A stretch of DNA of 60,050 nt from an uncultured beta proteobacterium (GCA_903900805.1 CAIUOP010000017.1:1-60050), one strand, 5' to 3'; shown: positions 42,526 to 53,869, counted from the stretch's first letter. A program made the numbers and translations. The notes: a model not told the origin generated them from the letters alone.

Positions 42526-43213
42526 TCAAGATAATTTAGTTCTTATGGCTAGAGGTTTAGCTAAGACCTACGGTCAAGGCCCCACAGCGGTAGAAGTGCT
42601 GAAGAGTGTTGATTTAGATGTCATACCTTCAGAGAAGGTTGCTATTGTGGGCTCGTCCGGCTCAGGCAAAAGTACCTTACTACATCTTTTAGGAGCCTTG
42701 GATAGCCCAAGCGCAGGCTCTATTGTTCTGGCTGGCTCTAATTTAAAACAGCTATCTGTCAAAAAGTTAGATCAACTCCGCAATCAAAGTCTGGGGTTCA
42801 TTTATCAGTTTCACCATCTCTTAGATGAATTTAGTGCTGTTGAGAACGTTGCTTTGCCGTTACGTATTCGTGGCCTAGATAACGACGAGTCCATGGAGCG
42901 TGCCAGCAAGATTCTTAAAGCAGTTGGTTTAGCTACACGTGAGTTACATACCCCCGGTGAATTATCAGGGGGCGAGCGTCAGCGCGTTGCTGTTGCAAGA
43001 GCCTTGGTGGGTAATCCTGCTTGTGTATTGGCGGATGAGCCAACTGGCAACTTAGATACTGAAACTGCCGATAGTGTTTTTGATTTAATGCTAGATATTG
43101 CTCGCGATCAGGGTACTGCCTTTGTGATTGTGACTCATGATCCAATTCGCGCTAAACGTTGCGATCGTATTTTGCATTTAGAGCGCGGAGTATTAAAGAC
43201 TTTTACACAATGA
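42518..43213 (+). CDS. lolD: Lipoprotein-releasing ABC transporter ATPase
   Basis: This 231-residue ATPase of the MacB/LolD class has Walker [10 protein letters not shown], the Q-loop in [18 protein letters not shown] (with the LolD-type FHHLL stretch), signature [15 protein letters not shown], Walker [12 protein letters not shown] and the H-loop VTHD. It powers lipoprotein release by LolC. The start at ATG 42518 overlaps the lolC end by 8 bases; an in-frame upstream Met would lie inside lolC. It is followed by tatD with a 4-base ATGA overlap. Confidence 0.95.
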   Translation: MSNQDNLVLMARGLAKTYGQGPTAVEVLKSVDLDVIPSEKVAIVGSSGSGKSTLLHLLGALDSPSAGSIVLAGSNLKQLSVKKLDQLRNQSLGFIYQFHHLLDEFSAVENVALPLRIRGLDNDESMERASKILKAVGLATRELHTPGELSGGERQRVAVARALVGNPACVLADEPTGNLDTETADSVFDLMLDIARDQGTAFVIVTHDPIRAKRCDRILHLERGVLKTFTQ

Positions 43214-44070
43214 TCATGGGAGCAGCCCACCCCATGTGGATCGATACCCATTGCCATCTAGATGCACCTGAGTTTGCACGTACTTTACCTGAAGTCATTC
43301 AGGCTGCTGCCGAAAAGAATGTTCAGGCCATTTTGTTACCTGCTGTAAAAGCGGGAGATTGCCAGCATGTTCGTGAAATTGCAAAAGAATATAGTCAATT
43401 CATTTCAGGTTTGGTTTATACACTTGGTATTCATCCTCTTTATACCAATCAAGCCCAAGAGGGTGATATTGCTATTCTCGAACAAGAAATATCTCAATCT
43501 CTTGCTGATCCTCGCTTTGTTGGTATCGGTGAAATCGGCCTAGATTATTTTGTAGAAGGCTTAGATCCGCATAAGCAAGAATATTTTTTTAATGCGCAAT
43601 TAGATTTAGCGCAACAGTTTCAGTTGCCTGTGATTCTGCATGTACGTCGTTCCCAGGATATCATTTTGAAAGCCTTACGCCGTCGCAAAATTCCTGGTGG
43701 TATTGCTCATGCATTTAATGGCAGCTTTCAGCAGGCCGAACAATTTATTGAAATGGGCTTTAAGCTAGGATTTGGTGGCGCTGCTACTTATGAGCGCGCT
43801 TTACAAATTCGACGGCTCTTAACGGATTTACCTATTGATAGCATTGTTACGGAAACTGATGCACCCGATATTCCGCCGGCATGGTTAAGAGGAGAAGGGC
43901 TTGCATTTAATGAACCCGCATTCTTGCCCCGCATTGTCAAGACTTTGGCAGCTGTTCGCGGGATCAACGAGGCTGACTTTGCCTTGGCAGCATGGCGCAA
44001 TGCCATGCAGGCATTACCCCGATGGTCAGCGCTCTGCGCAGATCTCTCAAACCCTAATCTAGCTTCTTAA
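43210..44070 (+). CDS. TatD-family metal-dependent deoxyribonuclease
   Basis: The 286-residue TIM-barrel hydrolase shows TatD motifs: [12 protein letters not shown] at the start, [39 protein letters not shown], and [10 protein letters not shown]. TatD proteins are 3'-5' exonucleases or phosphoesterases in DNA repair. I place the start at ATG 43210, which overlaps the lolD stop (ATGA), because the upstream in-frame extension lies in lolD and has no homology. comEC starts 4 bases after the stop. This is the YcfH/YjjV type rather than the Tat-operon TatD, but which of them is not certain. Confidence 0.9.
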   Translation: MIMGAAHPMWIDTHCHLDAPEFARTLPEVIQAAAEKNVQAILLPAVKAGDCQHVREIAKEYSQFISGLVYTLGIHPLYTNQAQEGDIAILEQEISQSLADPRFVGIGEIGLDYFVEGLDPHKQEYFFNAQLDLAQQFQLPVILHVRRSQDIILKALRRRKIPGGIAHAFNGSFQQAEQFIEMGFKLGFGGAATYERALQIRRLLTDLPIDSIVTETDAPDIPPAWLRGEGLAFNEPAFLPRIVKTLAAVRGINEADFALAAWRNAMQALPRWSALCADLSNPNLAS

Positions 44071-44074
44071 ATTC

Positions 44075-46543
44075 TTGCGCTTTGCTATTACGGCGTTTAT
44101 CGCTGGGGGATCACTCCTTTTCTTTTTGCCAAAGATTCCGCTTTATTGGATGTCAGGATGTTTTCTGCTTGGTATCAGTTGCATATTCTTTTTCTTTATC
44201 AGCAAACCATTAAGTTGGCTGCGTCAATTAGCAATGATTGCTTTCATATTTATTCTGGGCTTTGCTTGGAATGCACGCTATGCTGAAAATCGATTACATA
44301 ATATTCTTTCTCCGGCAATGGAAGGTAGCGAATTAGTAATAGAAGGGCGCGTAGCTGCATTACCGCAAGGGAATTCTGAGGGCGCCAAGTTTGCATTTGA
44401 ACTGGATGATGCTACAGGCACACTTCCTCAGCGCATCTATTTAAGTTGGCAGCCTGCTTGGAGAAATCCACAAGCAATCCCTGAGATTATTCCTGGCCAG
44501 CGTTGGGAGTTCAAGGTAAAACTCAAGCGCCCTTATGGGTCTCTCAATCCTTATACCTTTGATTTTGAGCGGTGGTCCTTTCATCAAGACTTTGGGGCTA
44601 GTGGCTCAGTCCGATCAGGAGAGTTGATATCAGCTAAAGATATTGGGTTAACAGAGTTTGAACTACGCATGGAATTAGTCCGTTGGGAGTTGCGTAAAAA
44701 GATTCAATCCATGTTGCCAGCAGATGCTCGCTATGCAGGTGTAATGATTGCTTTAGTAATGGGTGATCAAAATGCGATTGATCAGGATGACTGGCGGGTA
44801 TTTAATGCTACTGGTATTGGACATTTGATTTCTATATCAGGGCTACATGTGACGATGTTGGCTGGCGTTGGTGCATCGCTAGCAGCCTTTATTTGGCGAC
44901 GCCGGTCTTGGCCACTACTAATTCCTGTTGGCAAGATTGCTGCAATCGCTGGATTTCTGACGGCATTTATATATGCATGGTTAGCGGGTTTTCAGATTCC
45001 GGCGCAAAGAACGATGTATATGGTCGGTGTAGTGGGATATGCGCTATGGTCTGGCAGAAATCCTAGATCCTTTGATATTTGGTGGTGGGCATTGGCATTT
45101 GTTCTATTGATTGATCCAATGGCGCCATACACCCCAGGATTTTGGTTGTCATTTGGCGCAGTTGCAGCCATCTTGTATGCCATGGGTGACTCAACAGGCT
45201 TGCTTGGTATTCCAACCGGTAAAGAGTTAGAAATTCATTGGGCCCATCGCTTCATTCAAGCCTTACGTGAGGCCTGTCGAGTACAAGCGGTTGTTACTAT
45301 TGTATTACTCCCATTTACTTTGTATTGGTTTTATCAGGTATCAGTAGTCTCACCACTGGCTAATGCCTTTGCAATCCCATTGGTGAGTTATCTTGTGACC
45401 CCATTAGCTATTGCTGGATCATTACTACCAGAATTTATTGGCAGGTGGCTCGTATTACTAGCCCACATGTCAATGGAGTATCTAGCAATGGCATTAGATT
45501 GGATGGCTAGTTGGAGTTGGTCAGTGGTTTGGGCGGGGCAGCCTGAGTGGTGGATCTTATTACTATCTGGAGTTGGCATTATTTATGCCATTCGCCCGGG
45601 CAGCTTGGTTTGCGATTGGAGAATACGTACTTTAGCCTTATCTCTATCGATTCTATTGTTTTTTCCGCCACTCAGTTTTTCGAATCTAGATTCTTTAGTT
45701 GCTGGTGAATTCAGAGCCACCGTTCTGGATATTGGCCAGGGCACGGTAGTCTTGCTTGAGACGGCGAATAGGAAATTACTTTATGACACTGGGCCCATTC
45801 AGGGAAAAAGGGATGATGCAGGGCAGCGCGTCATTCTCCCTTATCTACGGGGTAGAGGTATTGCACAAATAGATCGCATGATAATTAGTCATAGTGATAG
45901 CGATCATGTTGGTGGCGCCGCTACCTTACTAAAGCAAATTCAGTTTGATTTCATGATGGGCTCATTGCCTAGAGATAATCTTTTACTTCAAAATCTTCAA
46001 ACTAGAAAAATCCCAAGCATTCCTTGTCGGTTTGGGCAGCGTTGGACTTGGGATGACGTTGAATTTATAGTGTGGCATCCAAATGAAGACACACTTTTCG
46101 AAGATCAATATTCTAGAAAGCCAAATGAAATGAGTTGTGTACTAGAGGTCCGCAACCAGAATGCTTCTTTTTGGTTAACCGGTGACGTAGAAAAGCAGGG
46201 TGAGGCTGAGATGAGGGAACGACTCAATCAATTCAGACTTAAAGAGATTGGTGATAGGCAGCTCATCTTCATGGCGCCACACCATGGAAGCAAAACTTCA
46301 TCATCCCTCGACTTACTTAAAAATTTAGAGCCTGATCAGGCTTTTGCGCAGAATGGTTACCGTAATCGTTATGGTCATCCACATCCTACCGTTAGCGCAC
46401 GCTATCAAGATTTAAATATCCCTTTTTATCAAACTCCGATTACTGGCGCACAAATCTGGGTATTTAAAAATAACACTAAATTTTCGACACAATTTTGGCG
46501 ACGTGATATAAATCGTCTATGGCATAGAAGTGTCGAAAAATAA
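44075..46543 (+). CDS. comEC: DNA uptake channel ComEC/Rec2
   Basis: The 822-residue membrane protein has the three ComEC parts: an N-terminal DUF4131/OB-like periplasmic region (about residues 60-190), a central competence domain with many helices (GIGHLISISGLHVTMLAGVG is the hallmark), and a C-terminal metallo-beta-lactamase-like domain (IISHSDSDHVGGA, MAPHHGSKTSSS). It forms the inner-membrane channel that brings single-stranded DNA into the cytoplasm in natural transformation. The start is a TTG 4 bases after tatD, with weak ribosome-binding sequence, which suggests coupling. The full length suggests a working protein. Confidence 0.93.
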   Translation: MRFAITAFIAGGSLLFFLPKIPLYWMSGCFLLGISCIFFFFISKPLSWLRQLAMIAFIFILGFAWNARYAENRLHNILSPAMEGSELVIEGRVAALPQGNSEGAKFAFELDDATGTLPQRIYLSWQPAWRNPQAIPEIIPGQRWEFKVKLKRPYGSLNPYTFDFERWSFHQDFGASGSVRSGELISAKDIGLTEFELRMELVRWELRKKIQSMLPADARYAGVMIALVMGDQNAIDQDDWRVFNATGIGHLISISGLHVTMLAGVGASLAAFIWRRRSWPLLIPVGKIAAIAGFLTAFIYAWLAGFQIPAQRTMYMVGVVGYALWSGRNPRSFDIWWWALAFVLLIDPMAPYTPGFWLSFGAVAAILYAMGDSTGLLGIPTGKELEIHWAHRFIQALREACRVQAVVTIVLLPFTLYWFYQVSVVSPLANAFAIPLVSYLVTPLAIAGSLLPEFIGRWLVLLAHMSMEYLAMALDWMASWSWSVVWAGQPEWWILLLSGVGIIYAIRPGSLVCDWRIRTLALSLSILLFFPPLSFSNLDSLVAGEFRATVLDIGQGTVVLLETANRKLLYDTGPIQGKRDDAGQRVILPYLRGRGIAQIDRMIISHSDSDHVGGAATLLKQIQFDFMMGSLPRDNLLLQNLQTRKIPSIPCRFGQRWTWDDVEFIVWHPNEDTLFEDQYSRKPNEMSCVLEVRNQNASFWLTGDVEKQGEAEMRERLNQFRLKEIGDRQLIFMAPHHGSKTSSSLDLLKNLEPDQAFAQNGYRNRYGHPHPTVSARYQDLNIPFYQTPITGAQIWVFKNNTKFSTQFWRRDINRLWHRSVEK

Positions 46544-46583
46544 TCCTTTTATCCTAAGTTCATCAAGCAAAAAGGCGGTGAGT

Positions 46584-46955
46584 ATGAATAAGTTATTTAC
46601 ATTGTGTCTCTTGGTTGTTATAGCGACAGTGGGTTGTGCAGGTGCTGATGTTCGCCCAATTGTGGATATGAAGGGAGTCAATCAGGCTTCTTATGATAAG
46701 GATCTGCAAGAGTGTCAGGACTATGCCAAAGAGCAGTCCGGTATGGGTGAGACTGCCGCAAAAGGTGCTGGTGCAGGTGCCGTAGTTGGTGGCTTACTAG
46801 GGCTTGTTACGGGCGGCAATAAGACCGGCATCGTTCAAGCTGCAGGTGCTGGCGCAGTTATAGGGGGAGCTGGGGGTGCATTTAGCGGCAACCAAGCTCA
46901 AGAATCCGTTGTTAAGCGCTGCTTAAGTGGCAGGGGTTATAAGGTGTTGAATTAA
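46584..46955 (+). CDS. Glycine-zipper lipoprotein
   Basis: This 123-residue protein has a lipoprotein signal peptide ending in TVGC-AG (mature Cys near residue 18) and two glycine-zipper stretches, AAKGAGAGAVVGGLLGLVTGG and AAGAGAVIGGAGGAFSGNQ, that form short hydrophobic helices. Such proteins sit in the envelope, often as outer-membrane lipoproteins of unknown role. ATG 46584 after an aaaggcggtgag site is preferred over an upstream start at 46530 that overlaps comEC and would bury the signal peptide. Confidence 0.8.
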   Translation: MNKLFTLCLLVVIATVGCAGADVRPIVDMKGVNQASYDKDLQECQDYAKEQSGMGETAAKGAGAGAVVGGLLGLVTGGNKTGIVQAAGAGAVIGGAGGAFSGNQAQESVVKRCLSGRGYKVLN

Positions 46956-47071
46956 GCCTTTAATATAGAGTAAAGCTAAAAACGGAAATGCTTGTCGCCA
47001 TTACATCTAGCGGCAATAGATCCCTCTTTAGTCGGTCGATAGTATGATTTGCAGACTTAAGGGATTTAGAC

Positions 47072-47611
47072 ATGTACAGAATAATTGTTTTACTCATAGT
47101 TAGCCTTGGTTTAATAGCGTGCAGAGGCAACGATAAAGTCGTTAGCGCTTGGGAGATAAATGACGTTTATCAATCTACCATCGTGAGCTCAAATCCAAGC
47201 ACTGGTGGAAAAACATATCAAGGTCCTCCTATCAACACAATGGATGCTGCTAATACGTTTGAAATGTTTAGTCTCAGAGCTGAGAAAAGCACTCAGGGTG
47301 CTAAAACATACGAACTCCTGGTTCATCTAACTTACTTCTCGCCTTGGCGTTACTACGAATCTGCTAACTTGCTGAATAAACCTGCAAGCACTTTCAAGGT
47401 TGTATCTAGAGAAGCTGGGATCTGTGAGGCTAGGGGATGCGTTTTTAAAGAATTAATGTCAATTCAGGTGACCGATGCTTTTTTACGGGAGCAAACGGAT
47501 AAGGGATTCCAAGTCACGATTTCTTCAAAAACTGGGATCAGCAGTGATTTGTTTGTACCAGCCCAGTATCTGAAGGGCTTCTTGCAGGCAGTTGACGGCC
47601 CTAAAAACTAG
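47072..47611 (+). CDS. Hypothetical lipoprotein
   Basis: The 179-residue protein begins with a lipoprotein signal (IIVLLIVSLGLIAC, the lipobox LIAC with Cys at residue 17). The mature part is soluble, with a mixed pattern and a CEARGC segment that could form a disulfide. I do not recognise the family. It stands 116 bases after the glycine-zipper gene and before a terminator and the initiator tRNA on the other strand, so it is probably a single-gene unit. Confidence 0.7.
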   Translation: MYRIIVLLIVSLGLIACRGNDKVVSAWEINDVYQSTIVSSNPSTGGKTYQGPPINTMDAANTFEMFSLRAEKSTQGAKTYELLVHLTYFSPWRYYESANLLNKPASTFKVVSREAGICEARGCVFKELMSIQVTDAFLREQTDKGFQVTISSKTGISSDLFVPAQYLKGFLQAVDGPKN

Positions 47612-47640
47612 TATCAAGGAAGCTTGCAATTTAGCGTCAG

Positions 47641-47675
47641 CAAAAAAGCAAAAAGCCCTTAAAAATTAAGGGCTT
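47641..47675 (-). terminator. Terminator of the initiator tRNA gene
   Basis: A perfect 10-base stem AAGCCCTTAA / TTAAGGGCTT (47653-47662 and 47666-47675) with a 3-base loop is followed on the minus strand by T-rich sequence (to about 47641). It is 13 bases after the end of the tRNA. Confidence 0.85.
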
Positions 47676-47688
47676 AGTACTGAATTAC

Positions 47689-47765
<77 letters not shown>

Positions 47766-47920
47766 TCTGAAGCTGAAATTCTACCATTTTTTGGGGGTCT
47801 CTGTCTAGGTTTTCCTGCAAATGAGATATAAAAAAGCGGTATTTGAAGGTTTAACTCATCATTGAGCGGGCCCCTATAAGGAGTAACATATTGCCACGCA
47901 ACATACCTTAAGGCTATGAG

Positions 47921-49861
47921 ATGTCTATTAGCAATCCAGAGTTTTCTAGTTCAACACTTCTAAATCCAGTAGAGGTGAGTGGCCCTGGTGGCGAGCATAA
48001 AAAAAGTATGGGCGTAATGATGCTTGCAGCAATTGGTGTGGTCTTTGGCGATATCGGAACTAGTCCGCTGTATGCATTAAAAGAATGCTTTGCTCCCAAT
48101 CATGGCATTGCGTACACCCCAGAAGCTTTGTTTGGCGTCATCTCAATGATGATTTGGGCTCTTATCCTAGTCGTGACAGTTAAATATATCTTGTTTGTGA
48201 TGCGGGCAGACAATAAAGGTGAGGGCGGAGTTCTATCTTTAATGGCCTTAGCTTTACGATCTTTTGATAGCAAATCAAAAGGGTATTTCTTTTTTATGAT
48301 CATGGGCATGTTGGGCGCCTGCATGCTGTTGGGCGAGTCGGTTATTACCCCAGCTATTTCTGTTTTATCTGCCGTTGAGGGTATTGAGATCGCCACCCCA
48401 AACTTACATAAATTCATTATTCCCATATCAGTCATTATTTTGGTTGGGTTATTTCTAATTCAGAAATATGGCACTGCTACAGTCGGAAAATTATTTGGAC
48501 CAATTACGCTTGCTTGGTTTATAACTCTTGCTGCCTTAGGCATATGGAACATTGGTAATGCTCCTGAAATTATCTCGGCCTTCAATCCTTTATATGCTAT
48601 TGACTTTGTCAGGCTGCATCCAATGACTGCATATATTGTTATGGGCGCAGTAGTTCTTGTGGTGACAGGTGTTGAGGCACTTTATCTCGATATGGGGCAT
48701 TTTGGGCGCGCACCAGTGAGATATGCATGGTTGCTGATTGTTTTGCCAAGTCTTTTAATCAATTATCTTGGGCAGGGCGCTTTAGTGCTCTCTAATCCTG
48801 AGGCAATTAAAAACCCCTTCTATTTGATGGTGCCAGAGTGGGCTTTATGGCCAACAGTTGGTTTAGCTACTGCCGCAACTGTAATTGCTTCCCAAGCCGT
48901 CATCTCCGGAGCTTTTTCATTAGTAAGTCAGGCAATTTTATTGGGCTTTATGCCGCGGATGAATATTCTTCATACATCAGATTCTGAGCAGGGACAAATT
49001 TATATACCGATCGTTAATTGGGCTTTATTGTTCATGGTAGTTGTGACAATTATTGAGTTCCGAGAGTCTGTTAATTTAGCAGCAGCTTATGGTATTTCAG
49101 TAACCTCCACAATGCTCATCACCACAATTTTGCTGGCAGTGGTTATGTTTCGAGAATGGAAGATGAATTTTGTATTGGTGGCAGTAATTACAACAGCCTT
49201 CTTTTTGGTTGATTTTGCATTCTGGACTGCTACCCTAATTAAGATCAAAGATGGTGGCTGGTATCCATTGGCCCTGGGCCTACTTTGCTTTACCTGTCTC
49301 ATTACTTGGTATCGTGGCCGTCAGATTTTGCGTGAACGGGCAATAAAAGGTGGTATTCAACTGGGTAGCTTTATTAGTTCATTGCTTGCTCACCCTCCTC
49401 ATCGTGTTGAAGGAACTGCAGTTTTCTTAACAGCTCATGTGGACTATTTGCCGATCTCCTTTTTACATAATTTAAAGCACAACCATGTGCTACACGAAAG
49501 AGTCTTCTTCTTAAAGGTCAGTATTTGGGATGTGCCTTATATAAACGATAAAGAGCGCATTACCTTGAAAGATTTGGGCGGTAATATATTTATAGTGAGG
49601 GCTATCTATGGATTTAAAGAGACGCCTGATATGGGGAAAATCCTTAATTTGATTGAGGCCAAATTCGATATGAAATTTGACATGATGGATACTTCCTTCT
49701 TCTTGTCGCGGGATACGATTGTTCAATCGGCTATACCCGGTATGGCAATCTGGCGTGAGCGTCTGTTTCGTTGGATGTATAAAAATGCAGGGCGTCAGTC
49801 TGACTTCTTTAAGATACCTACCAATCGCATTGTTGAGTTGGGTTCGAAGGTGGAAATTTGA
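47921..49861 (+). CDS. kup: Potassium uptake permease Kup
   Basis: The 646-residue protein is a KUP/HAK/KT potassium-proton symporter. The first segment [19 protein letters not shown] is the family signature and is followed by about 12 membrane helices and a C-terminal cytoplasmic domain (about residues 450-646) with a degenerate end. It takes up K+ at low external concentration. A 155-base gap separates it from the divergent tRNA. The next gene starts in a TTGA overlap with its stop. Confidence 0.95.
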   Translation: MSISNPEFSSSTLLNPVEVSGPGGEHKKSMGVMMLAAIGVVFGDIGTSPLYALKECFAPNHGIAYTPEALFGVISMMIWALILVVTVKYILFVMRADNKGEGGVLSLMALALRSFDSKSKGYFFFMIMGMLGACMLLGESVITPAISVLSAVEGIEIATPNLHKFIIPISVIILVGLFLIQKYGTATVGKLFGPITLAWFITLAALGIWNIGNAPEIISAFNPLYAIDFVRLHPMTAYIVMGAVVLVVTGVEALYLDMGHFGRAPVRYAWLLIVLPSLLINYLGQGALVLSNPEAIKNPFYLMVPEWALWPTVGLATAATVIASQAVISGAFSLVSQAILLGFMPRMNILHTSDSEQGQIYIPIVNWALLFMVVVTIIEFRESVNLAAAYGISVTSTMLITTILLAVVMFREWKMNFVLVAVITTAFFLVDFAFWTATLIKIKDGGWYPLALGLLCFTCLITWYRGRQILRERAIKGGIQLGSFISSLLAHPPHRVEGTAVFLTAHVDYLPISFLHNLKHNHVLHERVFFLKVSIWDVPYINDKERITLKDLGGNIFIVRAIYGFKETPDMGKILNLIEAKFDMKFDMMDTSFFLSRDTIVQSAIPGMAIWRERLFRWMYKNAGRQSDFFKIPTNRIVELGSKVEI

Positions 49862-50364
49862 GAAGTCTGGCTCTGCGCTCAAAAATATTCCTCGGGATTT
49901 TTTTTGTAGCTTGTTCGTTTAGTAACTTAGTCCTAGCAACACCTGCAGAAGAGGCTGAGCTTGAGCAGCTTGATAAGATTGAACAAGAGCTTGAAGTTCA
50001 GCGCGAGTGGGCTAAGTATCGATGGGGTAAGGCTCAAGCTGAGTGCTATCAAAAGTATTGGGTTAATTACTGTATTGGCAGTGCTAGATCCCAATATAGC
50101 AAAGAGATAGATCCAATTACCCAGCAAGAGATTGCACTTCATGAGGCACAGCGAAAATTACGCAAGAGCCTAAAAGATCAAGAAGATATTAAGCGAGCTG
50201 CTGAGCGTGCTTCGCCTGTGAAAGCGGCTGAGCGCGCAGATAATCAGCGTGAATTTGAAGAAAAGCAAAAAGCAGCCGCTGTAAGGGCAGCAGACCTTGA
50301 GCGCCGCCGCCAAGATGCACCCAAGCGTGCGCAAGAAAACAAAGCCGGCATGCAGCTCGATTAA
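49858..50364 (+). CDS. Exported coiled-coil protein of unknown function
   Basis: This 168-residue protein begins with a signal peptide (about residues 1-27, [16 protein letters not shown]), followed by two cysteines in [17 protein letters not shown] and a highly charged region rich in Glu, Lys, Arg and Ala (about 85-160) predicted as a coiled coil. The TTG start overlaps the kup stop by 3 bases, so expression is likely coupled to kup. I do not recognise a named family. It may be a periplasmic structural protein. Confidence 0.65.
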   Translation: MRSLALRSKIFLGIFFVACSFSNLVLATPAEEAELEQLDKIEQELEVQREWAKYRWGKAQAECYQKYWVNYCIGSARSQYSKEIDPITQQEIALHEAQRKLRKSLKDQEDIKRAAERASPVKAAERADNQREFEEKQKAAAVRAADLERRRQDAPKRAQENKAGMQLD

Positions 50365-50405
50365 TTACTGATTCAATATTTTTTAATTTTATTACTAGGT
50401 AACTC

Positions 50406-51770
50406 TTGGCTAAAGTCAAAACGGTTTATATCTGCCACTCCTGTGGCGGCACCTCTGCAAAGTGGCAAGGACAGTGTCCGTCTTGTCAGGAGTGGAACAC
50501 GATGGAAGAAGGTTTACCAGAGACAACATCAAATTCTCGTTTTCAAGGCTTAGCGCAATCTTTACCAAGACAAAAACTTTCTGCAATTGCTGCAGAGGAT
50601 CTGCCAAGATTTACTACAGGTGTTGAAGAGTTTGATCGCGTCTTGGGCGGAGGTTTAGTTCCTGGCGGCGTAGTTCTCTTGGGCGGTGATCCCGGAATTG
50701 GTAAATCGACATTGCTATTACAGGCTTTGGCGGAGATGAGTGCTGCTGGCATGAATGTGCTCTACAGTAGCGGTGAAGAATCAGCAGCTCAAATTGCATT
50801 AAGAGCAAAACGGATTGCACTCAACGCACCACAGTTAGAGGTCTTGGCAGAAATTCAGTTGGAGAAACTGATTTCGATTATGGATACCGTTAAGCCACAA
50901 GTATTGGTAGTGGATTCTATTCAAACCTTGTATTCCGAAGTGCTGAGTTCTGCTCCCGGATCCGTAGCGCAAGTGCGCGAGTGTGCTGCGCAATTAACTA
51001 GAGCTGCTAAATCCAGCGGTATCTGTGTATTGATGGTAGGCCATGTTACTAAAGATGGCCACCTCGCTGGACCAAGAGTCTTAGAGCATATCGTGGATAC
51101 CGTTTTGTACTTTGAGGGCGATACCCATTCCTCCTTTCGCCTAGTGCGCTCGATTAAGAATCGTTTTGGTCCCGTGAATGAACTGGGTGTATTTGCAATG
51201 ACCGAAAAAGGCCTGCGTGGCGTCACTAATCCTTCAGCAATTTTCTTATCGCAGCATGAGCAAATGGTTCCAGGCGCTTGTGTACTGGTTACCCAGGAAG
51301 GCAGCCGCCCTTTATTAGTAGAAATCCAAGCCTTAGTAGATACCGCACACGTTCCTAACCCACGGCGTCTAGCAGTCGGCCTAGAGCAGGCTCGTTTAGC
51401 AATGCTCTTAGCTGTATTGCATCGTCATGCAGGTATTGCTTGCTTTGATCAAGATGTTTTTTTAAACGCTGTAGGCGGTGTCAAAATCTCTGAACCAGCT
51501 GCTGATTTGGCGGTATTGCTGGCAATTCAATCATCAATTCGCAATCGTGCACTACCGAAAGAGCTAATCGTGTTTGGTGAAGTTGGTTTAGCGGGTGAGA
51601 TTCGTCCATGCCCACGTGGCCAAGAGCGTTTGAAAGAGGCAGCAAAATTAGGCTTTACGCTGGCCATTATTCCAAAGGCTAATATGCCTAAGACAAAAAT
51701 TCCAGGATTGAAAATAATTCCAGTTGAGCGAATTGATCAGGCAATTGCTGCTGCAGCTGAGCTGAGTTAA
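50406..51770 (+). CDS. radA: DNA repair protein RadA
   Basis: RadA aids branch migration in recombination. The 454-residue protein has a C4 zinc finger (CHSCGG and CPSCQEW), a RecA-like ATPase core with Walker A GGDPGIGKSTLL and the RadA motif KNRFG, and a C-terminal Lon-protease-like domain (VGGVKISEPAADLAVLLA and EVGLAGEIRPCPRGQERL). Length is standard. The start is TTG at 50406, 41 bases after the upstream gene. It converges on prmB with a 10-base gap. Confidence 0.96.
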   Translation: MAKVKTVYICHSCGGTSAKWQGQCPSCQEWNTMEEGLPETTSNSRFQGLAQSLPRQKLSAIAAEDLPRFTTGVEEFDRVLGGGLVPGGVVLLGGDPGIGKSTLLLQALAEMSAAGMNVLYSSGEESAAQIALRAKRIALNAPQLEVLAEIQLEKLISIMDTVKPQVLVVDSIQTLYSEVLSSAPGSVAQVRECAAQLTRAAKSSGICVLMVGHVTKDGHLAGPRVLEHIVDTVLYFEGDTHSSFRLVRSIKNRFGPVNELGVFAMTEKGLRGVTNPSAIFLSQHEQMVPGACVLVTQEGSRPLLVEIQALVDTAHVPNPRRLAVGLEQARLAMLLAVLHRHAGIACFDQDVFLNAVGGVKISEPAADLAVLLAIQSSIRNRALPKELIVFGEVGLAGEIRPCPRGQERLKEAAKLGFTLAIIPKANMPKTKIPGLKIIPVERIDQAIAAAAELS

Positions 51771-51780
51771 ACCTTACAGT

Positions 51781-52680
51781 TTATTGGCGTAGGTCTTCTG
51801 CCTGAATTAATAAGACTTGCTCTTCCCCAGCAGAGATTTCCATCCAGATTGCTGGAATTTGTGGGAAAGCTTTTTTGAAGTTTTCATACTCATTGCCAAT
51901 CTCAAGCAGAATAGCGCCTCGCTCAGATAAGTAATCTGCTGCCAAAGCAATAATCCGTCTGATTAAGTCCATGCCATCATCTCCACCTGCTAATGCTAAG
52001 ACTGGCTCAGCATGATATTCAGCGGGGAGAGCATTCATTGAATTAGCATTTACATATGGCGGATTGCAAATGATCAGATCAAATAAATTGTCATCATTAG
52101 GCTCAGGCAAGGCATTCCATAAATCACCCCCCAATAATTCCACCTGGGAGTTCAGACCATGGCGATCTACATTACGCGCGGCAACAGATAAGGCTGGCAT
52201 GCTGATATCGCATGCACTTACATGAACATCGGGGCAAGAGAGCGCCAAGAGAATCGCTAGTGAGCCATTGCCGGTACATAAATCCAGTGCTTTGCCATCT
52301 GCTGGTAACCAGGACTCTAATGAACCATCCACAATAAGTTCAGCAATCCATGAGCGCGGAACAATGCTTTGCTCGCTACAGAAAAAAGGGACACCCATCA
52401 ACCAGGCTTCGCCCAAGATATAGGCGAGTGGTTTGCGCGTAAGGATTCTTTGATCGGCAACAGCTAAAACTTTTTTCTGTTGCTCGTCTGTGATGGGGCC
52501 ATCTAAATGATCAAGTGCTTCAGTTGGACTTAAATTAATTTGTTTACTGACGAGCCACAAAGCTTCGCTTTGTGCATCAATTGCGCCATGCCCATAATGC
52601 AAGTTTGCCGCCCCCAGTTTTTGTGCAATTTGATCTATGCACTGATTGACTGTTAAGGATTGTGAAGGCTCAGGATCCAT
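51781..52680 (-). CDS. prmB: Ribosomal protein L3 glutamine methyltransferase PrmB
   Basis: The 299-residue SAM-dependent methyltransferase shows an N-terminal helical domain, the SAM loop DLCTGNGSLAILLAL, and the catalytic NPPYVNANSM motif that binds glutamine. HemK-family members modify glutamine; the length, the AEYHAEPVLALAGGDDGMDL segment and the position suit PrmB, which methylates L3, rather than PrmC. It is the last gene of the minus operon dapD-dapE-prmB, with 37 bases from dapE. Confidence 0.9.
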   Translation of the reverse strand: MDPEPSQSLTVNQCIDQIAQKLGAANLHYGHGAIDAQSEALWLVSKQINLSPTEALDHLDGPITDEQQKKVLAVADQRILTRKPLAYILGEAWLMGVPFFCSEQSIVPRSWIAELIVDGSLESWLPADGKALDLCTGNGSLAILLALSCPDVHVSACDISMPALSVAARNVDRHGLNSQVELLGGDLWNALPEPNDDNLFDLIICNPPYVNANSMNALPAEYHAEPVLALAGGDDGMDLIRRIIALAADYLSERGAILLEIGNEYENFKKAFPQIPAIWMEISAGEEQVLLIQAEDLRQ

Positions 52681-52717
52681 GATGGATTAGATTCAGTTGA
52701 AAAAAATGTATTCGCGA

Positions 52718-53869
52718 CTAAGCAATGAGTTGCTCAAGTGTTTTGCGATAAATATTTTTGAGTGGCTCTACATCATCCACAATGACACACTCATTGATTT
52801 TGTGACTAGTAGCATTGATAGGACCAAACTCTACAACTTCTTTGCAAATCTTGGCAATAAAGCGACCATCGCTAGTGCCACCGGTAGTAGATAACTCAGT
52901 TTCTAATTGGGTTTCTGCTTTGATTGCCTTACGCAATGCGCCAGCGAGCTCACCATCCCCAGTAATAAAGGGGCTGCCACCTAAGTGCCAATCAATTTCA
53001 AAATCAATACCAGCATCTTTGAGAATCTTTTCAAGACGCTCTCGTAATTGCTCTGGCTTACTCTCAGTAGAGAAGCGGAAGTTGAAATCAATTGTTAATT
53101 CACCGGGAATGATATTGTTCGCTCCGGTTCCAGAATGAATATTAGATATCTGAAAACTGGTAGGCTGAAAATATTGATTACCTTTATCCCACTCTGTTTC
53201 TACTAAAGCAGAGATTGCGGGCGCTGAAAGGTGAATCGGATTCTTACCTAGATGGGGATAAGCGATATGCGCCTGGATGCCTTTAATGATCAACTTGCCT
53301 GATAAAGAGCCACGACGACCATTTTTAATCATATCGCCTAGTTGTTCTACTGAGGTAGGTTCACCAATCACGCAGTAGTCCAGGCGCTGCCCTTGTTTTT
53401 GCAAACGCTCACACATGATGACAGTGCCATCATTTGCTGGGCCTTCTTCATCGCTCGTGATCAGAAAGGCAATCGAGCCTTGGTGATTAGGGTGAGTAAT
53501 GACAAATTCTTCAGTGGCAACGACAAAGCCTGCAAGAGAGGTTTTCATATCCGCTGCGCCACGCCCATAGAGCATGCCATCTCGAATAGTCGGAGTAAAA
53601 GGATTGCTCACCCACTTTTCTAATGGTCCAGTTGGCACTACATCTGTATGTCCAGCAAACATCAATAATTTGCCTTGGTCACCAGCTTTACCTTTTTTAA
53701 TTGCCCATAGATTGGTCACCTGAAAGTGATCAGGGCCACTGATGACACTCTCAGTATGAAAGCCAATTGCCTGCAAGCGTTTAGCAATTAATTCTTGGCA
53801 ACCACCATCAGCCGGAGTAACGGAGTGGCAAGCAATCAGAGCCTCTGTCAGCTCAAGGGTGGCGCTCAT
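52718..53869 (-). CDS. dapE: Succinyl-diaminopimelate desuccinylase
   Basis: DapE hydrolyses N-succinyl-LL-diaminopimelate in lysine and peptidoglycan synthesis. The 383-residue M20 metallopeptidase has the zinc motifs [28 protein letters not shown] and [11 protein letters not shown] and the late segment [12 protein letters not shown]. It follows dapD with a 6-base gap, a functional pair in the succinylase route. Confidence 0.96.
   Translation of the reverse strand: MSATLELTEALIACHSVTPADGGCQELIAKRLQAIGFHTESVISGPDHFQVTNLWAIKKGKAGDQGKLLMFAGHTDVVPTGPLEKWVSNPFTPTIRDGMLYGRGAADMKTSLAGFVVATEEFVITHPNHQGSIAFLITSDEEGPANDGTVIMCERLQKQGQRLDYCVIGEPTSVEQLGDMIKNGRRGSLSGKLIIKGIQAHIAYPHLGKNPIHLSAPAISALVETEWDKGNQYFQPTSFQISNIHSGTGANNIIPGELTIDFNFRFSTESKPEQLRERLEKILKDAGIDFEIDWHLGGSPFITGDGELAGALRKAIKAETQLETELSTTGGTSDGRFIAKICKEVVEFGPINATSHKINECVIVDDVEPLKNIYRKTLEQLIA

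Noticed and set aside
46988-47030. Imperfect hairpin between the glycine-zipper gene and the next lipoprotein gene
   Set aside because: The stem needs G-U pairs, the loop is large and there is no T run, so it is not a convincing terminator or RNA element.
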